Positions 39,328 through 48,885 of a stretch of 64,000 nucleotides of DNA are shown here, one piece after another; within the stretch, counting starts at the first letter, position 1, and every line of letters starts with the position of its first letter. Under the pieces are notes generated by a model. That model had not been told where the DNA came from, made no database searches, and worked only from the letters and a program-made list of their open reading frames with translations. The translations under genes and the position numbers were made by a program. Origin of the DNA: Lachnospiraceae bacterium. Its GTDB lineage: Bacteria > Bacillota > Clostridia > Lachnospirales > Lachnospiraceae. The DNA lies in assembly GCA_017623675.1 (NCBI GenBank), contig JAGAOO010000036.1:97864-161863 (forward strand), written 5' to 3'.

Positions 39328-40935
39328 TTACACTGTCTTCGTGTAAAGGGAATCGGTTATAAAGTTCATATCGATATCCTTCTTTAAATCGTCCAATACA
39401 TCTGTTACATATTGATTGGTCTTTTCAGCCTGTTCTTTATTAAAGCTGTATTCCATATATGCATTAATATAATTCTGTTTCTTATCGCCGATATATCCGT
39501 CAAATCCACCCAAAGCTACAGATTTCACACCAATTTTCTTCATAACCTTTAACAGCATAATAAAAGAATTATCCATGCAGACACCATCTGCTGCTTCATC
39601 TAATAATGAACTATATTGAAGGGTATAGTCAAATCTTCCATCCGTCTTGGTTACATTGGAGGTAGCAATCACCCGCAAATTCGGATTCTGCGACAACGCT
39701 GTTGCCAGTTGTACATATCGTTTCGAATTACTCAGGAATACGTAATCACTGTTCAACTCACCGGAAATGAAGTTAACCGAAACAACAATTGGTTTCTTTT
39801 CTTCCACATAGGCCTTAATCCGGTCAAACTGCTTTTGTACATTCAAGCCCGGTCCTAATAACAACACATTCTTTTCCTTGAACTTCTCTGTTAATTCCGC
39901 AATATCCTTCTCGTCATTTACTTCAATATTCTGGTAATCCAGATACAACTGTTCAATCAGCTTCTGGTCATACATTAACTGCTTTTCACCCTCCAACTTA
40001 CTGAGGATTTCGTTAATGGATTTTACTGACAAGGTTCTCTTGTTCATCAGATATGACACATAATTCGGATGGCAGTCATTGGAAGCTGCAATGAAGAAGA
40101 ACATATTGTAACCCCACGGAGTCATTTTATAAATAGGCATCACATTGGCGTCTACAGCCTCTAACATCTGGCTGATATCATAATGAGTTCCAAATCGGTC
40201 ATTTAAATGCATTGCCAGCAATTCGATTGGTGCATTTCCTGCACTCTTACCCATACCATAAATAGTTCCGTCTACCAATACCATACGTTCCGTTTCATGG
40301 GATAACATCTCAATGCAGTTTGCATATGCCATCTGGAAATTATTATGGGAGTGATATCCTAAACCGATACTTGGCTTCAGATACTGATTTAACAGCTTAT
40401 AATAATGCATTAGATTTTCCTGATGCATCAATCCATAAGTGTCTACCATGGATACCGCATACGGTTCCAAATCATTTGCCAGACGAATCAAATCCATCAA
40501 TTCATCATCCTCATAGCTGGTAATGGATACCAACTGAACAAATACTTTATAGCCTAACTCTTTTAACTGACGACAATAGGCAATTGCCTGCTCTCTGATG
40601 TGTTTCTTGAAAATCACCCGAATACCGTCTAAGTAAGATTCCTCGCATGGCTGGATATGTTCAATACTGCAGGTACCATAATCAATCATACCCACAACCA
40701 TAGCCTGTTTGCGATCCAGCTTACCATAGATTCTTTCCACAGAAGCAGAATCCGGCATAATACTACGATTCATATCAAATGGTCTTCTGTCGTCTAGAAA
40801 ACCTACTTCAATAATATCTACACCGGCACCTACGATACGTTCAAAAATACTGACCAAATTGTTATGCCCGAATTCCCAGTCATTCACATAGCCACCATCC
40901 CGGAGGGTGCAGTCTAATAATTTAATCTCGCCCAT
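39328..40935 (-). CDS. DRE-TIM aldolase-domain protein with C-terminal Rossmann-like domain
   Basis: The 535-residue protein has an N-terminal HMGL-like barrel (residues 1-265) with LLDCTLRDGGYVND, IIEVGFLDD, MVDTYG and the metal site GYHSHNN, as in 4-hydroxy-2-oxovalerate aldolase and isopropylmalate synthase. The C-terminal part (from about 340, NVLLLGPGLNVQKQF) looks nucleotide-binding and is not part of classical aldolases. In a polysaccharide operon it probably makes or breaks a C-C bond of a sugar or keto acid. Its ATG overlaps the gtrA stop codon by one base (TAATG). Confidence 0.7.
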   Translation of the reverse strand: MGEIKLLDCTLRDGGYVNDWEFGHNNLVSIFERIVGAGVDIIEVGFLDDRRPFDMNRSIMPDSASVERIYGKLDRKQAMVVGMIDYGTCSIEHIQPCEESYLDGIRVIFKKHIREQAIAYCRQLKELGYKVFVQLVSITSYEDDELMDLIRLANDLEPYAVSMVDTYGLMHQENLMHYYKLLNQYLKPSIGLGYHSHNNFQMAYANCIEMLSHETERMVLVDGTIYGMGKSAGNAPIELLAMHLNDRFGTHYDISQMLEAVDANVMPIYKMTPWGYNMFFFIAASNDCHPNYVSYLMNKRTLSVKSINEILSKLEGEKQLMYDQKLIEQLYLDYQNIEVNDEKDIAELTEKFKEKNVLLLGPGLNVQKQFDRIKAYVEEKKPIVVSVNFISGELNSDYVFLSNSKRYVQLATALSQNPNLRVIATSNVTKTDGRFDYTLQYSSLLDEAADGVCMDNSFIMLLKVMKKIGVKSVALGGFDGYIGDKKQNYINAYMEYSFNKEQAEKTNQYVTDVLDDLKKDIDMNFITDSLYTKTV

Positions 40936-41513
40936 TACTCTGTTACCTCGCTTTTCTTGCCCTTTTGTCTATAAGCCCAGAATTTATTAATACAAAAGTT
41001 AATCGGTATGGTTATCACCATATTCAGGAATGGTGCTATGGAAGCAGCCACATCAGTGGCTGACAGATTCAGGTCAAACTGAACCAGCCATTGTGCCACT
41101 CCTCCCAGGTACTGTTCGATATGCACTACCTTTAACCAGAATGCTAACAGCAATGCCGTCAATAATAAGCCGGAGAACGCATAAGAGATATAGGTCTTTA
41201 TCAATACCTTCCACCAGACTCTGTGTTCTCCACCTTCTTCTTCCTTGAACACGAACTTATTCTGCCAGATGAAGGCATTCAATACACTGATAACGAATCC
41301 AACAATATTTGCAATCTGTACCTTAATATCCTCTGACATAGGCGATGAACCCAATATCCAATAATATACCAACGAATAGGTTACATAGGACACCACTGTA
41401 TTGGATACACCTACCAGGCCGAACTTAATGAACTGCCATAATGCAGCCAGTCCTTTTTTCTTTTCTTTTGTCTCATTTTTTATTGACTTATTGTCCATTT
41501 CAATTTCATCCAA
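40935..41513 (-). CDS. GtrA family membrane protein
   Basis: The 192-residue protein has a Lys-rich cytoplasmic N-terminus and four hydrophobic helices. The motif FGLVGVSNTVVSYVTYSLVYY and the C-terminal INFCINKFWAYR are typical of the GtrA/DPMS-1 family, thought to flip undecaprenyl-phosphate-linked monosaccharides. It may pair with the GtrB-like enzyme at 34825-35778. A 23-bp gap separates it from rfbH. Confidence 0.85.
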   Translation of the reverse strand: MDEIEMDNKSIKNETKEKKKGLAALWQFIKFGLVGVSNTVVSYVTYSLVYYWILGSSPMSEDIKVQIANIVGFVISVLNAFIWQNKFVFKEEEGGEHRVWWKVLIKTYISYAFSGLLLTALLLAFWLKVVHIEQYLGGVAQWLVQFDLNLSATDVAASIAPFLNMVITIPINFCINKFWAYRQKGKKSEVTE

Positions 41514-41536
41514 AATTTCTTTCCTATTATTTTCTT

Positions 41537-42874
41537 TTATTTAACAGCCTCTTTAATGGTTTTAGCCATATAATCAATCATTTCATCTGTCATTCCCGGA
41601 TACACACCTACCCAGAAGGTCTCATTCATAATCCGGTCTGTATTGGTTAATTCACCAACGACCCGATATCCTTCACCGCTCTTACGCATGTCATCAAAAC
41701 ATGGATGTTTAATCAAATTGCCGGCAAATAACATGCGGGTCTGAACTCCATGACTTTCTACATACTGAACCACCTGATTCCGGTCTACTCCTTCCTTACA
41801 GGTAATTAAGAAACCAAACCAGCTTGGGATGGAATTCTCACATGGCTCCGGAAGAATTAATTTCTCTTCGGTTCCTGCCAAAGCAGCCTTTAACCGGTCA
41901 AAATTATGACGACGGCGTTCTACAAAGCCGGGGAATTTCTCAATCTGCGCACAACCAACTGCTGCCTGCATATCGGTTGCCTTTAAGTTATAACCAAAAT
42001 GAGAATAAACATACTTGTGGTCGTAGCCTAACGGCAGTTCGCCATACTGCTTGTCAAACCGATGTCCACACAAATTATCATGACCGGATGGACATACACA
42101 GTCTCTTCCCCAGTCACGGAAGGAACGAATACATTTATTTAACAGTGCATTATTGGTATAGACCGCACCACCTTCACCCATGGTCATATGGTGTGGCGGA
42201 TAGAAGCTGGAGGTTCCAATATCGCCAATGGTACCCGTGAACTTTTCTTCCCCATCAATAATATACTTAGAACCAAGTGCATCACAGTTATCCTCAACCA
42301 GCCATAAATTATGCTTGTCACAGAATTCTTTCACAGCCTTCAAATCAAAAGGATTACCAAGAGTATGTGCAACCATAACCGCCTTGGTTTTATCGGAATA
42401 GGCTTCCTCTAACTTAGTCACGTCAATGTTATACTGTGGAATGGTAACGTCCACGAATACCGGAACCGCCCCATACTGAATGGCAGGTGCTACGGTTGTA
42501 GGGAATCCTGCTGCCACTGTAATTACTTCATCTCCACGCTTAATGGCACGTTCTCCCAATAATGGAGAGGTCAATGCCATAAACGCATTTAAGTTTGCAG
42601 AGGAACCGGAGTTTACTAAAGAACAATACTTTACTCCAAGATAATCTGCAAACTTCTTTTCAAATTCATCGGTATAACGTCCGGCTGTCAGCCAGAATTC
42701 TAATGCACTGTCTACCAGATTACACATTTCTTCATGTCCATAGACACGAGAAGCATATGGAATCCGGTCTCCTTCCTTAAATGGACCCTTCTGATTATGA
42801 TAGGTATCACAATAATCTGCTACCATATCTAAGATTTGCTTCTTTGCCTGATCTTCTGTCATATTCTCAAACAT
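41537..42874 (-). CDS. rfbH: CDP-4-keto-6-deoxy-D-glucose-3-dehydrase (RfbH/E1)
   Basis: This 445-residue PMP- and [2Fe-2S]-dependent enzyme removes the 3-OH of CDP-4-keto-6-deoxyglucose. It belongs to the DegT fold but has His where aminotransferases have the PLP Lys (PPHHMTMGEGG), the mark of E1. The iron-sulphur ligands are visible as Cys in VEDNCDALGS and as C-x-C-x7-C in RDCVCPSGHDNLCGH. The usual partner reductase E3 (AscD/RfbI) is not encoded in the window. Confidence 0.93.
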   Translation of the reverse strand: MFENMTEDQAKKQILDMVADYCDTYHNQKGPFKEGDRIPYASRVYGHEEMCNLVDSALEFWLTAGRYTDEFEKKFADYLGVKYCSLVNSGSSANLNAFMALTSPLLGERAIKRGDEVITVAAGFPTTVAPAIQYGAVPVFVDVTIPQYNIDVTKLEEAYSDKTKAVMVAHTLGNPFDLKAVKEFCDKHNLWLVEDNCDALGSKYIIDGEEKFTGTIGDIGTSSFYPPHHMTMGEGGAVYTNNALLNKCIRSFRDWGRDCVCPSGHDNLCGHRFDKQYGELPLGYDHKYVYSHFGYNLKATDMQAAVGCAQIEKFPGFVERRRHNFDRLKAALAGTEEKLILPEPCENSIPSWFGFLITCKEGVDRNQVVQYVESHGVQTRMLFAGNLIKHPCFDDMRKSGEGYRVVGELTNTDRIMNETFWVGVYPGMTDEMIDYMAKTIKEAVK

Positions 42875-42938
42875 ATTTCTATCTCCTTGTCATTCTTTCA
42901 TTGATTCATACGTCTAACCATTAACGTACGTCTTGTAT

Positions 42939-44003
42939 CTACATATTCATATATTCTTCTATCTGCTTATCCATAATAGCCGGTATGTCTCCATGCCGGA
43001 AGTAGACCTTCGTCCATTCTACCACCTTGTCCAAGGCTTCCGACACATTCCAACGTGGTTTCCACTGAAATGTGGTCTTTAACTTGGAGCAATCCAGTTT
43101 TAAGAAGTTCGCCTCATGAGGCCCGCCGTCATACTTATTGATCCAGTGCATGTCATCGCCCCATTTTTCACAGAACATATCTACAATATCACCTGTGGTA
43201 ACGCAGTCCAAATCATCCGGTCCCACATTATAATAATCTGCATAGCTTCCATCTTCATATTGCTTCTGTGCAATCATCAGATATGCCATTACCGGTTCCA
43301 ATACATGCTGATATGGACGGGTGGAATGCGGATTCCGGACAATAATCGCTTCTTTCTTCTCTGCCGCCCGTACACAATCCGGTATAATCCGGTCATTGGC
43401 GAAATCGCCACCACCAATCACGTTACCGGCTCTGGAAGTAGAGATTGCTACTCTTCCATCTTCAAAGAAGGAACTCTTATAGCTGTGTGTCACCAGTTCG
43501 GAACAGGATTTGCTGTTGGAATATGGGTCATATCCATCTAATGGCTCATTTTCCCGATAGCCCCAGGCCCATTCATTGTTCTTATATACCTTGTCCGTAG
43601 TTACATTGACAAAGGATTTCACACAATCATTCAAGCGGATACATTCCAAAATATTAACCGTACCCATCACATTGGTTTCATAGGTATACACCGGATCCTT
43701 ATAGGAATCCCTTACAATCGGCTGTGCTGCCATATGAATGACAATCTCCGGCTGTGCCTGTGCAAATACCTCTTTCAATTTGTCCAAATCCCGTATATCA
43801 CCAATCACAGAGGTCATCTTATTCTCTATATCACAAATGGAGAATAAGTTTGGATTGGTTGGTGCTTCCAGGGAATACCCGGTCAGAATTGCCCCGGCAT
43901 TCACTAACACCCGGCTCATCCAGGAACCCTTGAATCCGGTATGTCCTGTCAACAATACTTTCTTTCCTTTATAAAATGCAAGGTTCAAACCATTTGCTTC
44001 CAT
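42939..44003 (-). CDS. rfbG: CDP-glucose 4,6-dehydratase
   Basis: The 354-residue extended SDR has VLLTGHTGFKGSWMSRVL, the AAQPIVRDSY segment, TTDKVYKN and the catalytic YDPYSNSKSCSE (YxxxK). It converts CDP-glucose to CDP-4-keto-6-deoxyglucose for RfbH. The start at 44003 follows GGGAGG by 8 nt; the longer frame to 44048 would overlap rfbF. Spacing to rfbF is 4 bp. Confidence 0.94.
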   Translation of the reverse strand: MEANGLNLAFYKGKKVLLTGHTGFKGSWMSRVLVNAGAILTGYSLEAPTNPNLFSICDIENKMTSVIGDIRDLDKLKEVFAQAQPEIVIHMAAQPIVRDSYKDPVYTYETNVMGTVNILECIRLNDCVKSFVNVTTDKVYKNNEWAWGYRENEPLDGYDPYSNSKSCSELVTHSYKSSFFEDGRVAISTSRAGNVIGGGDFANDRIIPDCVRAAEKKEAIIVRNPHSTRPYQHVLEPVMAYLMIAQKQYEDGSYADYYNVGPDDLDCVTTGDIVDMFCEKWGDDMHWINKYDGGPHEANFLKLDCSKLKTTFQWKPRWNVSEALDKVVEWTKVYFRHGDIPAIMDKQIEEYMNM

Positions 44004-44007
44004 TCTT

Positions 44008-44787
44008 CTAGTCCTCCCACACCTTCCATGGTGCTCTGTCGTCTGCAATCATTTCTTCCAATTGATTCTTATCTCTGGTAGTATCCATGCACTTCCAGAA
44101 TCCATTATGGAAATATGCCTTTAACTGTCCTTCACTTGCCAATTTTTCCAACGGTTCTTTCTCAAATACAGTAGAATCTCCTGCTATATAATCAAAAATC
44201 TCCGGATTCAATACCATATATCCGCCATTGATTACACTGCCGTCCCGATCCTGTTTTTCCCGGAACTTGTGTATGGTTCCTTCATCATCAATATCCAACA
44301 CGCCAAACTGCTGTCCTACATTCACGGCAGTCATAGTCGCAATCTTACCATGAGACTGATGAAATTTCACCAATTCGTCAAGGTTTACATTGGACACACC
44401 ATCTCCGTAAGTCAGCATAAACGGTTCGTTTCCAATGTATTTCTTAATCCGCTTCACACGTCCGCCTGTCATGGTATTGAGACCGGTATCCACTAAGGTT
44501 ACCTTCCATGGCTCCGTATAAGTCTTATGCACCTCCATGGCACCATCCTTGGTAAAATCAAAAGTGATGTCACTGGTGTGCAGATAATAGTCTGCAAACC
44601 ATTCCTTAATCACATGCTGCTTGTATCCACAACATATAATAAATTCATTATATCCAAAGGAAGAATAATACTTCATAATATGCCAAAGAATTGGTTTTCC
44701 ACCTATTTCTACCATTGGCTTCGGCTTCAAATAACTTTCTTCACTGATTCGAGTACCAAATCCACCGGCTAGTAATACAACCTTCAT
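44008..44787 (-). CDS. rfbF: Glucose-1-phosphate cytidylyltransferase
   Basis: The 259-residue nucleotidyltransferase makes CDP-glucose. It starts MKVVLLAGGFGTRISEES, with KPKPMVEIGGKPILWHIMK, ICCGYKQHVIKEWF, TYGDGVSNV and GFWKCMDTTRDKNQLE. It is the first gene of the minus-strand operon, with AGGAGG upstream and the promoter at 44823-44851. Confidence 0.95.
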   Translation of the reverse strand: MKVVLLAGGFGTRISEESYLKPKPMVEIGGKPILWHIMKYYSSFGYNEFIICCGYKQHVIKEWFADYYLHTSDITFDFTKDGAMEVHKTYTEPWKVTLVDTGLNTMTGGRVKRIKKYIGNEPFMLTYGDGVSNVNLDELVKFHQSHGKIATMTAVNVGQQFGVLDIDDEGTIHKFREKQDRDGSVINGGYMVLNPEIFDYIAGDSTVFEKEPLEKLASEGQLKAYFHNGFWKCMDTTRDKNQLEEMIADDRAPWKVWED

Positions 44788-44822
44788 TTTGTACCTCCTA
44801 TTTTAAACCATATTTATCTAAC

Positions 44823-44851
44823 ATTTTACACCATCTGTCATTTCCTGTAAA
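44823..44851 (-). promoter_or_regulatory. Promoter of the rfbFGH-ugd operon
   Basis: On the minus strand, TTTACA (44846-44851), a 17-bp spacer and TAAAAT (44823-44828) lie 36 bp before the rfbF start codon. Confidence 0.65.
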
Positions 44852-44941
44852 CCAAGTTTTCATATTTAATTTTTTTTTGTAAATTTTCACCTACTTTTTC
44901 TCTTATTACCATTTTGTATCATTCTTATCCAACTACAACTC

Positions 44942-44970
44942 TTGTCCCTGATTGTTTTCAGTGATATAAT
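44942..44970 (+). promoter_or_regulatory. Promoter of the DUF6311 gene
   Basis: TTGTCC (44942-44947), a 17-bp spacer and TATAAT (44965-44970) lie 32 bp before the start codon. Confidence 0.65.
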
Positions 44971-45002
44971 AACGTGCATAACAGAATTTTCGGAGAAATA
45001 AT

Positions 45003-47006
45003 ATGAATAAATCTCAAAACCAGAATTCAAAAGGAATATATTTTTTATTAGGCTCACTTATTGGGCTAATCATTTATCTATGCATATATGGTCCTGATCG
45101 CCTGTCATTTACAAACGACACTTGGATTTACAATTTGGGTGGTGATATCTCCCAGCACTACTTAGGCTGGATTTTTTATCGTAATGGTGATTGGCAGTTT
45201 CCTCTGGGGCTGACCAATCAAATGACATATCCCAATAGTGTGTCTGTCATATTCACTGATTCTATTCCAATTATGGCGATATTTTTTAAACTATTCCGAA
45301 AAATTCTTCCGGATACTTTTCAATATTTTGGATTGTACGGACTATTGTGTTTTATCCTTCAGGGGGGAATGGGCAGTTTAATCACAAGCAAATTCCACCC
45401 TTCAAAGCTCGTTTGTTCTATTTCCAGCTTTTTATTTGTTTTTTCACCTGTTATGTTATTTCGAATGTATAAACATACAGCTCTCTCCAGTCACTTTTTG
45501 ATACTAATTGCTATTTATTTATGGTTTTGCTTACCTGAATTAAATTGGAAAAAAGCATTACTTTATTGGAGCAGTTTAGGTATCTTATGTGCAGGTATAC
45601 ATATATACTTTCTACCAATAGTCGGTATCATATTAGTTGCTTTTTGTATTAGACAAATCATCAATAAAAGCCTAAGTTTTCTGCAGTGCATTGCTCAGAT
45701 TTTCTCTTTCTGCTGCTCTGCTATTATTACCATTTGGATTGAAGGAGGCTTTTATGGTAAATCAGATGTTTCAACAAACGGATTAGGCTTATATAATGCC
45801 AACTTAAATACCTTATATAATGGAATGTCCATCAATTATCTGCTTCCAAATTTTGAAATCTTTCCCGGTCAAAGTGAAGGATATGGTTGTCTAGGCTTCG
45901 GTATTCTCTTGTTATTTATAATTGGACTGATTCTTTATATCATACTGCATAAGAAGGAAACTAAAGAACATACTACATTTAACCAATCAACAAAGGGTTT
46001 ACTTTTTTCCACCTTATGGATTTGTATCATTCCCTTTGCTCTTGCTGTGAATCCGAAAATCTGTTTTAACCAACATGAGTTATTAATATTACAACTTCCA
46101 GAGTCTCTCAATAACTTATTAAGTATTTTCCGATGCTCCGGTCGATTCATTTGGATTGTTGTATATGTAATAATTGTATATGCCGTCCAACTAGCTGTTC
46201 AATGCAAAAAAACAAAGATAATTGTTCCTGTTTTAGTGATATGCTCTATTTTACAAATTACCGATTTACAATATTTTTATAAAAACTCAAACATACCGGA
46301 ACGTGAAGCAATGTATGAATCAGAAGCCTGGGATTATCTGGCAGAAAAGTATAAAAAAATCAATATTATTGGAGAACTTGATGAAGCCACATATCTAAAT
46401 TTCGGTTGGTATATGGCTAAAAATCATTTTTCTACCACTCAATTTCATATTGCCCGGTTGAATTCAGACGAAATTCAACAAGAAATCAACGTCAGTATAA
46501 GCGACCTTAAAAGCGGAAATCCGTCAAATGACACGATTTATATCTTCAACAATACTTTTTATTACAACGATTACGGATTGCATCTATATGAATTAGACGG
46601 TCTTTACATTGGAATTTCAGAACAATTGGACTTTATGCAAGAACTGGATAGTCCTTCCATTGAATATCAATTTCCTAATTCTATGTATCTAATTAATGGT
46701 GAAGATACAGCAGATGGCCGGGTTTTACACAGCGATGGTATTAGTTTCGGACCATACATGTCCCTTTCCGCTTATCAATACCTGATTACAGTAAAGGGAC
46801 AAGGTTTGGACCATCTCAATTATGATGCATTTTCCGGAGAATTCAATGAAAAGCTATCCATAACTCCTTTAATAACCACAGAAAATGAACTGCAATATAT
46901 ATTGTTGGCTGATAAAGATTATTCCGACATAGAGATACGCTTTTTTAACGAAAGCAGCAGTGATGTCATAATTCAACATATATACATTATGCCTTATTCC
47001 AAGTAA
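45003..47006 (+). CDS. DUF6311-like polytopic membrane protein (GT-C type)
   Basis: The 667-residue protein has about ten hydrophobic helices in residues 10-410 and a ~240-residue soluble C-terminal domain. The first loop, FTNDTWIYNLGGDISQHYLGW, and PNSVSVIFTDSIPIMAIFFK resemble the DUF6311 family, membrane proteins of polysaccharide loci with a GT-C-like topology. The acidic residues in the first outer loop could be the catalytic site. It is a single gene on the plus strand between two minus-strand operons, and visibly AT-rich. Confidence 0.6.
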   Translation: MNKSQNQNSKGIYFLLGSLIGLIIYLCIYGPDRLSFTNDTWIYNLGGDISQHYLGWIFYRNGDWQFPLGLTNQMTYPNSVSVIFTDSIPIMAIFFKLFRKILPDTFQYFGLYGLLCFILQGGMGSLITSKFHPSKLVCSISSFLFVFSPVMLFRMYKHTALSSHFLILIAIYLWFCLPELNWKKALLYWSSLGILCAGIHIYFLPIVGIILVAFCIRQIINKSLSFLQCIAQIFSFCCSAIITIWIEGGFYGKSDVSTNGLGLYNANLNTLYNGMSINYLLPNFEIFPGQSEGYGCLGFGILLLFIIGLILYIILHKKETKEHTTFNQSTKGLLFSTLWICIIPFALAVNPKICFNQHELLILQLPESLNNLLSIFRCSGRFIWIVVYVIIVYAVQLAVQCKKTKIIVPVLVICSILQITDLQYFYKNSNIPEREAMYESEAWDYLAEKYKKINIIGELDEATYLNFGWYMAKNHFSTTQFHIARLNSDEIQQEINVSISDLKSGNPSNDTIYIFNNTFYYNDYGLHLYELDGLYIGISEQLDFMQELDSPSIEYQFPNSMYLINGEDTADGRVLHSDGISFGPYMSLSAYQYLITVKGQGLDHLNYDAFSGEFNEKLSITPLITTENELQYILLADKDYSDIEIRFFNESSSDVIIQHIYIMPYSK

Positions 47007-47050
47007 ACATGCCCTTTATATACTACAAAATATTCATTAAGTACATAATT

Positions 47051-48880
47051 TTATTCTATCACCTTTAGTGATTTTATATCTACACAGTTACTATTAAAAT
47101 TACATTCATATAATGTGCCATTTTCATTACTTTCTTTCATTTTCAAGTCAGTGATGTTAAATTCGATTTTTTCTTCATCTGCTGTTGTGATTTGAAAGGT
47201 TCGTTCCCGGCTGTCATATCCTCCTTCTAAATATAATAAGCACTGTGAAATATAGATTCTTCTATCAAATGTTTCCGATTGTATATTCTCTACAAATGTA
47301 ATGCTGTTGCATTCTCCTATAAAACAGTAACCTGCATTATCATTAGCATATGTGTAAATTGCATAGTCGCCTTCCACCGGCTCATAATCACCTAGACTAT
47401 TAACGTTTACAGCATTTATAGCCCTTTCTGACACTTTAGAATAAAACAGTTCCGGGCCCAAATAATCCATAACATAATCTGTAGTCGTTATCAATTTATT
47501 GACACTGCTTAACGAATCTAAAATACCACAATCTATTGCTTCTTCTACACATTCTCTCGGATATCGATACATAAGATTATCATTTTTTACTGTAGACCAT
47601 CCCATGTATTGATTTACTATTAACATGAATGTGATTCCAAGCCCCATACATACTTTCAAGCACATTTTCAACCATTTCCTTGTCACTTGTTGAAAAAATA
47701 ATAGAATTATAGATACAAAAATCAAGGTAAAACCAAACGCCTCAATATATGCCGGCAAATGTCCCATCCCCCATTGTGTCTCGATTTGATACTTTTGGGA
47801 AAGAGCAATAATTCCTGCCGGAAGACACAGGATACATCCTCCAAAAAGTAATAAACAAAACCATTGATGTTTTGACAATTTATCTGTCTTTAATTTAGCA
47901 ATTAAATATATACCTGAACAGGTCAACAGAATAAGAAGTATTTGCTGCCAATGGATACTATGTACCAATAGCCATACCTCATCTTTCCATCCATAGTTTT
48001 CACTAACTGTTACCACATATCTTACCAAAGGAATTCCACCAGACACCTGTTTGGCAAATCCTTTAAGAATTAACACCGGATTAAAATTAAAACTTGTCCC
48101 ATCATATCCTTGTCCTACCACTTGCATCCTGAGCCAAATATTAATTAAGATCACTACCACATAAATAATAAAATGAAACTTTAACACCTTGAAGCATTGC
48201 TTTATACTATTCCATAAAGTTTTTCTCCAATTCTCTTTTTTATCCCACTTCCATACAAGTAATATCATTGGAATGATAAAAGTAAATGCAATTTCGTATG
48301 TACCCAATGCCAAAAAAAAGGTAAGACCTCCTAATAATCCCCAATACCATGTTTTCTTCCTATCATAATATAGTAAAAACAGCATAGAAAGTGTCAACCA
48401 TAATAACACTACATGCATCAGCATATGATAACTATATAAACCGCTGTTATATTCACAAGATAACGGAATGCATATAGGGAATAGCAACATAAAAAGATAC
48501 TGTAATTGTTCAGAATGGGATATTTCCTTTACTAATTTCCCAAATAACAAACTATTTATATATGTAAAAAGCAAAATTGCAAACTTGTAACTCCATCGTG
48601 TTGTTAAAAGTGCAAACAATAAATATGTATATCCAGAAAAAGGAAAAAAACGTCCGTTATTAAGCCAACCTATTATTCCTGCTTTGGTCAAATCCCAAAT
48701 CGAGGTTCCTGTCAAATATGTAGTCCCTATAATATTAGCATTATAACAGTCATCACATCGGTATCCGCTTTCTGTTATCATCCAAAAACTTAAGAGATAG
48801 ACAGCAAACAAAATACTATTTAACACAAATATCTTATATTGCTTTTTATCATCTGTCACCAACACTCGTTTTCCCTCCAA
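47051..48880 (-). CDS. Large polytopic membrane protein, putative GT-C glycosyltransferase A
   Basis: The 609-residue protein has roughly 12 hydrophobic helices and a soluble C-terminal ~150 residues. Its first loop has acidic residues (GYRCDDCYNANI), as GT-C transferases do. No precise family was recognised; DUF6056/GtrII-like is a guess. It is the last gene of the operon that begins at 57619, lies 5 bp after the preceding gene and is convergent with the DUF6311 gene. Confidence 0.5.
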   Translation of the reverse strand: MEGKRVLVTDDKKQYKIFVLNSILFAVYLLSFWMITESGYRCDDCYNANIIGTTYLTGTSIWDLTKAGIIGWLNNGRFFPFSGYTYLLFALLTTRWSYKFAILLFTYINSLLFGKLVKEISHSEQLQYLFMLLFPICIPLSCEYNSGLYSYHMLMHVVLLWLTLSMLFLLYYDRKKTWYWGLLGGLTFFLALGTYEIAFTFIIPMILLVWKWDKKENWRKTLWNSIKQCFKVLKFHFIIYVVVILINIWLRMQVVGQGYDGTSFNFNPVLILKGFAKQVSGGIPLVRYVVTVSENYGWKDEVWLLVHSIHWQQILLILLTCSGIYLIAKLKTDKLSKHQWFCLLLFGGCILCLPAGIIALSQKYQIETQWGMGHLPAYIEAFGFTLIFVSIILLFFQQVTRKWLKMCLKVCMGLGITFMLIVNQYMGWSTVKNDNLMYRYPRECVEEAIDCGILDSLSSVNKLITTTDYVMDYLGPELFYSKVSERAINAVNVNSLGDYEPVEGDYAIYTYANDNAGYCFIGECNSITFVENIQSETFDRRIYISQCLLYLEGGYDSRERTFQITTADEEKIEFNITDLKMKESNENGTLYECNFNSNCVDIKSLKVIE

Positions 48881-48885
48881 TATTA

